Of a stretch of 64,000 nucleotides of DNA, positions 58,081-64,000 are shown piece by piece. The notes under the pieces are model-generated. The model was not told where the DNA came from, searched no databases, and worked only from the letters and a program-made list of their open reading frames with translations. How positions within the stretch are numbered: the stretch's first letter is position 1; each line of letters begins with the position of its first letter. This DNA comes from Artocarpus heterophyllus (lineage: Eukaryota; Streptophyta; Magnoliopsida; Rosales; Moraceae). Location: assembly GCA_025403435.1 (NCBI GenBank), contig CM046338.1:17297316-17361315 (forward strand), read 5' to 3'. The position numbers and the translations under genes were made by a program.

Positions 58081-59739
58081 CTACTCCTCTTGACGAGTAA
58101 AAAGAGGTGGGATGCTTTGCTCGTCTTTAAAGAAATTAGTTGGATCAACTATAGTCTTTACATAAAGCAACCTATTGAAATTATTCTTGAAATACTGAGG
58201 ACCCCAAATCTGGGCTTGTGTAATATCATCATAAGCACTTCTAGTGTCGTTCTTATCGTTATTCATCCCGATGTCAAGGTCTCTGAAGTTGAGATATGCA
58301 GCCCTCGGGTTTTTTGACACATAGGGAGTCATGTATTCGTAAAGACTTCTTACCCATTCCACATGCTTTTTAGATGTTGTAATATTTTCTGTAGTTTCCC
58401 AAATCACCATGTAGTGAATGTTGTAAAGGTTCCCGGCTCGGTAGGGGAATGGGATTGTGGGTTCGGAAATATTGTCCATTTTCCCTCCAAAAGGAAATAG
58501 ATCGATCAGTACTCGTCCTACCTCTTCTTCATATAACCTTGCCAACATTCCTTCGACTATGTCATCTGGAATAGGCTCTTTCACAAAGTCGGATTTCGCT
58601 TTGAATGATGCCAAATTGTAATTAGATGTCCTACCAAGTAGAACGTCCAAGGATTCTCCATTTCTAAATGAATTGAAATAGAGAAAGGATTCAACCCATC
58701 TCATTTCAATGCACTCTTGCCTTAGCAAACCCAACTCGGGAAACTCCTTTTGCATCAATTGAAGAAGCCTTTCAACACGACCATGTAACGTGGCTCGGAA
58801 GGAAGCTTGTACGTTAACTTTCTGATTCCCTTCAGTATCTATTGAACTCGCAGTTTGGAATCTGACATATATTGATAGATCCTCATCAACTTTGTTAGCA
58901 CGACGTTGCCATCGATGAAAGAGCTTCTTTGTTGTATTGTCTTCCATGTTCCTAGTGACATCAAACACAGTCACTATTGGCGGCACAGGGACAAGTCGAA
59001 TTTTCCATGCAAGAACGATTCCAAAGCTTGCTGGTCCACCACCACGAATGGCCCAAAACAAGTCTTCCCCCATGGATTCCCTGTCAAGAATTCCTCCTTC
59101 AGCATCTACTAATTCCGCGTCAAGAATGTTTTCAGCTGCAAGGCCATATTTTCGTGTCAAATAGCCATAGCCTCCTCCACCAATGTGTCCACCAACGCCG
59201 ACACTGTGGCAATCGCCTGCTGGGAAGGCAAGATCTTCACTTTTTTCAGCAATCTTATAATAAAGTTCACCTAGCGTTGCGCCAGCTTGAACCCAAGCAG
59301 ATTTGCTCTCTGCATTAACGCTGATAAGATTTAGGTCTCTCAAATCAATCAGAACAAATGGAACATCAGACACAAAAGAAAGGCCCTCATAATCATGGCC
59401 GCCGCTTCGGGTTCTAATTTGGATGCCATGTTTCTTAGAGCAATAAACAGTGGCTTGGACGTGGGAGGCATAAAATGGTGTGACGATAATTAATGGTTTT
59501 GGGGCTGAAGGAGAAGAAAAACGCTTGTTCTGTATGGATGAGTGCAATATAGTGGAATACGATGGATCTTTTGAAGTGTAGATAATGGGTTTAGAAGTGG
59601 AGGTAGAGTTGGATATAAGAGTGGTGAGGCAATGAAGAAAGTCTTCATGAGCATGAACGGCTGAGGCTGCCAACACAAAGGAAAATAGAAACATAATAGT
59701 AATTTTGGCAAAGGGCCAAGAGAATGCAGAGCACTTCAT
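58081..59739 (-). CDS. BBE-like FAD-linked oxidoreductase 3
   Basis: Intronless 552-residue paralogue of genes 1 and 2. Signal peptide at residues 1-30 (SFVLAASAVHA before the mature HEDF), disulphide cysteines 37 and 100, His115 and Cys177 for FAD attachment, substrate/BBE domain and a PPLFTRQEE C-terminus. It shares the Phe replacements FPFGG and NFRDLDIG with the other copies, so these changes predate the array. At several sites that separate it from gene 2 (KITIM, KPIIY, RKYG, VERLL, DNISEP) it agrees with gene 1, so gene 2 probably carries the derived state. The TATA box lies at 59798-59805. Likely an entry in specialised metabolism; whether it still oxidises a substrate is open. Confidence 0.93.
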   Translation of the reverse strand: MKCSAFSWPFAKITIMFLFSFVLAASAVHAHEDFLHCLTTLISNSTSTSKPIIYTSKDPSYSTILHSSIQNKRFSSPSAPKPLIIVTPFYASHVQATVYCSKKHGIQIRTRSGGHDYEGLSFVSDVPFVLIDLRDLNLISVNAESKSAWVQAGATLGELYYKIAEKSEDLAFPAGDCHSVGVGGHIGGGGYGYLTRKYGLAAENILDAELVDAEGGILDRESMGEDLFWAIRGGGPASFGIVLAWKIRLVPVPPIVTVFDVTRNMEDNTTKKLFHRWQRRANKVDEDLSIYVRFQTASSIDTEGNQKVNVQASFRATLHGRVERLLQLMQKEFPELGLLRQECIEMRWVESFLYFNSFRNGESLDVLLGRTSNYNLASFKAKSDFVKEPIPDDIVEGMLARLYEEEVGRVLIDLFPFGGKMDNISEPTIPFPYRAGNLYNIHYMVIWETTENITTSKKHVEWVRSLYEYMTPYVSKNPRAAYLNFRDLDIGMNNDKNDTRSAYDDITQAQIWGPQYFKNNFNRLLYVKTIVDPTNFFKDEQSIPPLFTRQEE

Positions 59740-59797
59740 TTTGCTTCACTTGTTTGTTTCCACCGTACTATGAGTAAAATGATACTAATTGCCTCCT

Positions 59798-59805
59798 TTA
59801 TATAG
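59798..59805 (-). promoter_or_regulatory. TATA box of BBE-like gene 3
   Basis: CTATATAA on the minus strand about 60 bp upstream of the ATG, matching genes 1 and 2. Confidence 0.7.
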
Positions 59806-59874
59806 ATAATAATTACGAGCTGCTTGCGTATTCAATAAATATACGTTAACACTGCATGAATAAACAAAGGATAC

Positions 59875-60720
59875 TCACACCTTTGACTTTTCAAAACATT
59901 AAATTAGTAATTTTAATCTCTCGATATTTTCCAAATATGGGAAATTATGAGTTCCCGTGTGTATCATCTTTCTCAAAATTCTTTTAGTACTTTCATCTAC
60001 CTTTGACACTGTCAAAAACGTGAGAACTATGATTTCTCATGCCTTTAATTTCTCACAAACTGTTAAATTAATCAGTGCTTTTTTAGAGTATTCTCATATA
60101 ATACTTTTTCATAATATCAAAATATGAAAAAATTATAAAAATGTTAGATAACTATATGGGTTATAGCACCCTCTCGTCTAATTTGTAGGACTCAAATACC
60201 CTACAAATGAGGCCTATCCTTGTAAGAGGATGAGGTTATAGCCCATGAGAACATATAGTATTGCTCGGAAAATTATGATGTCCCATACCTTTAATTTTTC
60301 ATAGAATTAATTAGTAGAACATTTGCTTTTGATAATGTTGAAATGTGGAAAAGTTATGATTCTTGTGCCGCTGGTTTTTGACAAAATTGAGTCAATACTT
60401 TCATCAACTTTTCCTTTTTTACTTCCGTTGAGCTAATTTTGACGATGTCTAAATGTAAAAGAATTATGAAAGTATTGATTCAATGTTACCTTTGATTTTT
60501 CAAAAATTGAATCAAAACTTTCGGCTTGATGACATCAAAAATTATGATTAATCATCCGTTTGATTTTTCACAGAAGTCAATGAGATGTAATGATTCCATT
60601 CTGGAAAAAATGAAGGGAATGAGAAATTATAATTTCCAACATTTTGACATTATCAAAGGTACAAAAAGATGTCAAAATGTATGGGAAATTATGGGTTTGA
60701 TTTTTTGCAGCATTGAATTA
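59875..60720. repeat. Degenerate tandem repeat upstream of BBE-like gene 3
   Basis: Same family as 14558-15480. From about 60470 the copy number and order differ from units A and B: an extra GATTCAATG/CATTTTGACATTATCAAAGG stretch at 60470-60700 is not in the other two. The plus-strand frame at 60526-60762 lies in this array and is not a credible gene. Confidence 0.6.
60152..60267. mobile_element. Short foldback (MITE-like) element, copy C
   Basis: Equivalent of 14828-14943 with ACTATATGGGTTATAGC at the left and GGTTATAGCCCATGAGAACATATAGT at the right. Confidence 0.45.
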
Positions 60721-61272
60721 GTCCTTTTTGTACTTAGAGTGTTTCTAAAATTTTTGTCTTAAAAAATAAACGAAAACATTTTTAAAAATTTTGAGAACAA
60801 AAACAAATGGGGCTGATGTATTAGTTATTTTTGAAAAATAAAAAATTACATGCTTTCTAGAATCGCGCAATTTTCAATGATGTCCTTGTGTAGATGTAGT
60901 TTTGATTCTCCTAACAATATAAATCGGCGGGTAGAACATTATTTTTCTTCACAGGAAGTAGAACATTTTGATTTGCTCACCTATTTCAGTTTAATTTCTC
61001 ACAGATTGTTAAATTAATTAGTATATGCAGAAGGCTTGTTAAATTAATTAGTATATGCAGAAGGCACTTTTTCAAAATGTCAAAAAGTGAAGGAAGAAAA
61101 TGAAGAAAACACCTTTAGGTTAAAATTCAGCAAATAACGATATATAGTTTTAAAATAAGTAGTAAATAAAATATCATGAGAAAATAGGTAGTATCTTATG
61201 AGAAATTGAGAACAAAAACTCGAAAATACTCTCACCTCCTTATCCTCTACATCTCTTATCTTCCTCTCTGGT
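60721..61272. other. AT-rich spacer, no gene seen
   Basis: Matches 15560-16098. A short direct duplication (TTGTTAAATTAATTAGTATATGCAGAAGG twice in a row, about 61007-61066) is specific to this unit. Confidence 0.55.
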
Positions 61273-62211
61273 CGGCACCGCCAATGACAGGGAAATACAA
61301 TATTTATCAAGAAATACCATATTTATTGTGTAAATACAAAAATTCACCGGTAATTTCGTCAGACTACAGCGACCGATAAATACGATATTTACCAGGTAAT
61401 ACTGTATTTACCATATAAATACAAAAATTTACAAATAACTTCGCAAGACTGCCGACAGCTAAGAAATAGAATATTTACTAGAAAATATTGTATTTACCAT
61501 GTAAATAAAAAATACACTGGCAACTTCATTGGACCGTCTACAATCGAAAAATGTAATATTTATCAAGAAATCTTGTATTTACTGTATAAATAAAAAAATT
61601 CACGGGCAATTAGGAAATACAATATTTATCTAGAAATATCGTATTTACTATATAAATATAAAAATTTACTACGACTTTACCGGATTGTCGACGGTTGGGA
61701 AATATAATACTTACAAAGAAATACTGTAACCAACTGGGAAATACAATAGTTATCGAGAAATACCATACTTACAGTGTAAATATAAAAATTCACTAGCAAT
61801 TGGAAAACACTGTATATATAGTGTAAATACAAAAATTCACCGGCAACATTGCCAAACAGCCGACAGCCAGGAGATACAATATTTATCGAAAAATACTATG
61901 TTTGCTGTGTAAATACAAAAATTTACTGATGACTTCGCTAGACAGTCGACGACCAAAAAATACAATATTTACCTAAAAATACCGTATTTAAAGTATAAAT
62001 ATAAAAATTCACTAATGACTTTGCTAGATCGCCGACGGTTGGGAAGTATTGTATTTACGATGTAAATACAAGAATTCACCGACGACTTTGTCGGACCGCT
62101 TACAGTCGACAAATATAATATCTATGGGGAAGTACCGTATTTATCATGTATATAAAAAAAAATTATTGAAGACTTCACCGGATCGTCGACAGCTGGAAAA
62201 TACAATATTAT
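61273..62211. repeat. Irregular minisatellite at the end of unit C
   Basis: Same array as 16099-17020 and 30412-31332 with more substitutions. This fits unit C's right end being less recently homogenised than the A/B and B/C boundaries. Confidence 0.85.
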
Positions 62212-63824
62212 AAGTTAATTTTGAAAATATTATGATTTCTTCTACCTTTGTTTTTTTGTCTTTAAAAAAATTGAGGATCAAAATATATAAGTTAATTTTG
62301 AAAAATCAAAAAATTACGCGCTTTCTAGAATCGCGTAATTTTCAGTGATGTCCTTGGGTAGGTATAGTTTTCATTCTTCAAACAATGCAAACGGTCGAGT
62401 AAAAAATTATTTTCCTTTAAAGGAAGTAGAATATTTGGAGTTGTTCACCTATTTCCGTTTAATTGTCAACCGCAATTCTTCAACGCTTTGATTCTTCTAA
62501 CTTTCCTTTAAAGGAAGTAGAACATCTGGAGTTGTTCACCTACTTCCGTTTAATTGTCAGCCGTATTTCTTGTTTTTTTATAATGAGAAGATCAAACACT
62601 TGAAATATATGACGCACCAAAATTTAGGATGATTTAGAGAAGAATTTTAAACGTGTCATTTTTTTTTCAGTCAAAAGGCGGTGTAGAGCCTATCAATGAC
62701 TTAGGACATCTAATGTTGGATTAAAGACCACAATATGAAATACAAAATTATATTAAAAATGGAAATTAAAATCATGATTATTACAGAATGTCTGTTAGGG
62801 GTATTCACTGTACGGTTTAGACGGTTTTTTTTTTTCTCTAAACCACTAACCAAATCAAAAAAATTTTATTTTAAGACGGTTTAGCTGTTTGATATTTTTT
62901 ATAAAACCAAACCAAATCTCGTATAAGCGGTTTCTGTTTAAGATTAACTTTTTAATATTTTATAAAATTTATAAAATGTCTAAAAGTTTGTCTTTCAAAG
63001 TGTTAAGACAAAAGCAAAAACCAAACTAAAAAGTCACAGCAACGTAAATCAAAGTTTACCAATAACCAAGCTAAGAGTAAAAAAAAAAACACAACTAAAA
63101 AACATAAGACAAATAGAATTAAATTTAAAGTTGAATTAAAGCTTTCCATTAGTGTCAATAAATCTCTCCTCCTACTAATATCCTTAATGACACTGTAATG
63201 AGTTTGGCTGACGGCAAGAGAGATGACATGGCAATGACAACATGGGGGTAGGCCGGCAGCAATGTAGAGAGAATAGATGAGGGGAGACTAGGGTTCCATT
63301 CTATGAGTTAGTCTTAATTATTTATGTTGGTTCTTTAATTTGATTTAGTTTTTCTGGGTGTTGATGATACGTGATTATGAGAAGTGTAATTATAAAGTGT
63401 GGAAAAATGCATCTTACGTGGGCAGCACTTCTTGTGATGACCGATGAAAAATAAACAATAATAAAAAATATTATATAAAAAACTATTTTAAAAATAAAAA
63501 TTATCTAATGTGGCAATCTAGCGAGTGGTTTGATGGGAGGTTGGGGTGGTTTGAAAGTTCAAACCATTAACCAAACCACTTACAATATTTATATAAAAAA
63601 CCACCCAAACTGTCCAAAATTAAAACAAAAACCACTAGTTTGATTTGAATTAGGTGGTTTGGGCAAATTAGCGGACTTTTTGAACACCCTTAAAATCTGT
63701 CATCTATATATATACAAATGATAAATCTGCAAACATTAATTTAAGAAATCAAGATCTTTAGTCCATATTCCAAAAAAAATAAATAAATAAGCACTACATC
63801 TTTGTATTTTTTCTATACTCATTA
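62212..63824. repeat. Start of a fourth segmental unit
   Basis: Collinear with the unit starts at about 2600, 17020 and 31333. It keeps the TTCCTTTAAAGGAAGTAGAA, AGAGCCTATCAATGACTT and ACCACCTAA/CCGTCC-type blocks, and continues to the sequence matching 18550 in unit B, where an LTR interrupts it. No gene seen. Confidence 0.8.
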
Positions 63825-64000
63825 TGTAACACCCCGAAATTGATTTAATGATATTATAATATAAAATGATGGATTAGTGTGTCATAATTAATATTTTAAA
63901 ATTAATTTAATCATTTAATAAAATTTTGGGTGTAAAGTTGTTTTGGTTGTCTTAATGACTTCTAATTGTTTTTAATTATTTTAAATGTTATTTTGAATCT
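63825..64000 (+). mobile_element. Left end of an LTR-type element
   Basis: Collinearity with unit B stops at 63824 and the sequence continues TGTAACACCCCGAAATTG, the usual start of a Ty3/gypsy LTR and similar to the start at 41191. The other end and the target duplication are outside the window, so solo LTR versus full element cannot be told. Confidence 0.6.

Larger units (their letters stand above)
31332..62211. repeat. Tandem segmental duplication, unit C
   Basis: The longest unit, collinear with A and B, but with a solo LTR (33213-35614) and a complete copia insertion containing nested solo LTRs (38810-49858). It retains the lipoxygenase fragment, RLP pseudogene, MITE, CACTA remnant, BBE-like gene 3, upstream repeats and minisatellite. 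Confidence 0.85.

Noticed and set aside
60526..60762. 78-codon plus-strand frame
   Set aside because: It lies in the degenerate repeat array upstream of BBE-like gene 3 and is absent from units A and B.

Overview
This is nuclear DNA from a flowering plant. The evidence is AT-rich intergenic sequence, nested Ty1/copia and LTR (probably Ty3/gypsy) retroelements, CACTA transposons, leucine-rich-repeat receptor-like protein fragments, a plant 9-lipoxygenase fragment with a GT..AG intron, and intronless berberine-bridge-enzyme-like (BBE-like) genes. The BBE-like proteins resemble cannabinoid-synthase-type enzymes from the N-terminus onward, which points to Rosales (Moraceae or Cannabaceae). That placement is inference.

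The window is mostly a tandem segmental array. Unit A runs from about 2600 to 17020, unit B from 17020 to 31330, unit C from 31330 to 62210, and the start of a fourth unit from 62210 to 63824. The ancestral order in a unit is: AT-rich spacer, lipoxygenase 3' fragment (+), RLP pseudogene (+), degenerate CACTA transposase (+), BBE-like gene (-), degenerate repeats upstream of the BBE gene, and a minisatellite at the unit boundary. Only the three BBE-like genes (12772-14421, 27078-28736, 58081-59739, all minus strand) look intact. All other coding sequence is broken or transposon-derived.

The units can be ordered in time from their insertions. Unit A keeps empty target sites for a copia element (5813-5817) and for a CACTA MITE (9677-9679). 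Units B and C share both insertions, so B and C separated after A. Unit B then lost everything between the copia RNase H region and the middle of the MITE, including its RLP copy, at a junction near 23082. Unit C later gained a 2.4-kb solo LTR (33213-35614). Its copia element holds a solo LTR (40913-45549), which itself holds another solo LTR (41191-44319). Each of these insertions has a matching 5-bp target-site duplication.

The left edge (1-2287) is a separate minus-strand copia element with an open gag-protease frame and a striking GC-rich palindrome array in its LTR. The right edge (63825-64000) is the start of another LTR-type element that interrupts the fourth unit.

The most biologically interesting result is the BBE-like trio. 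Both flavin-attachment residues are present, but the normally conserved active-site tyrosine of the N-Y-R-D-L motif is phenylalanine in every copy, and other active-site columns also differ. This suggests altered or non-oxidative chemistry in a locally amplified specialised-metabolism gene.
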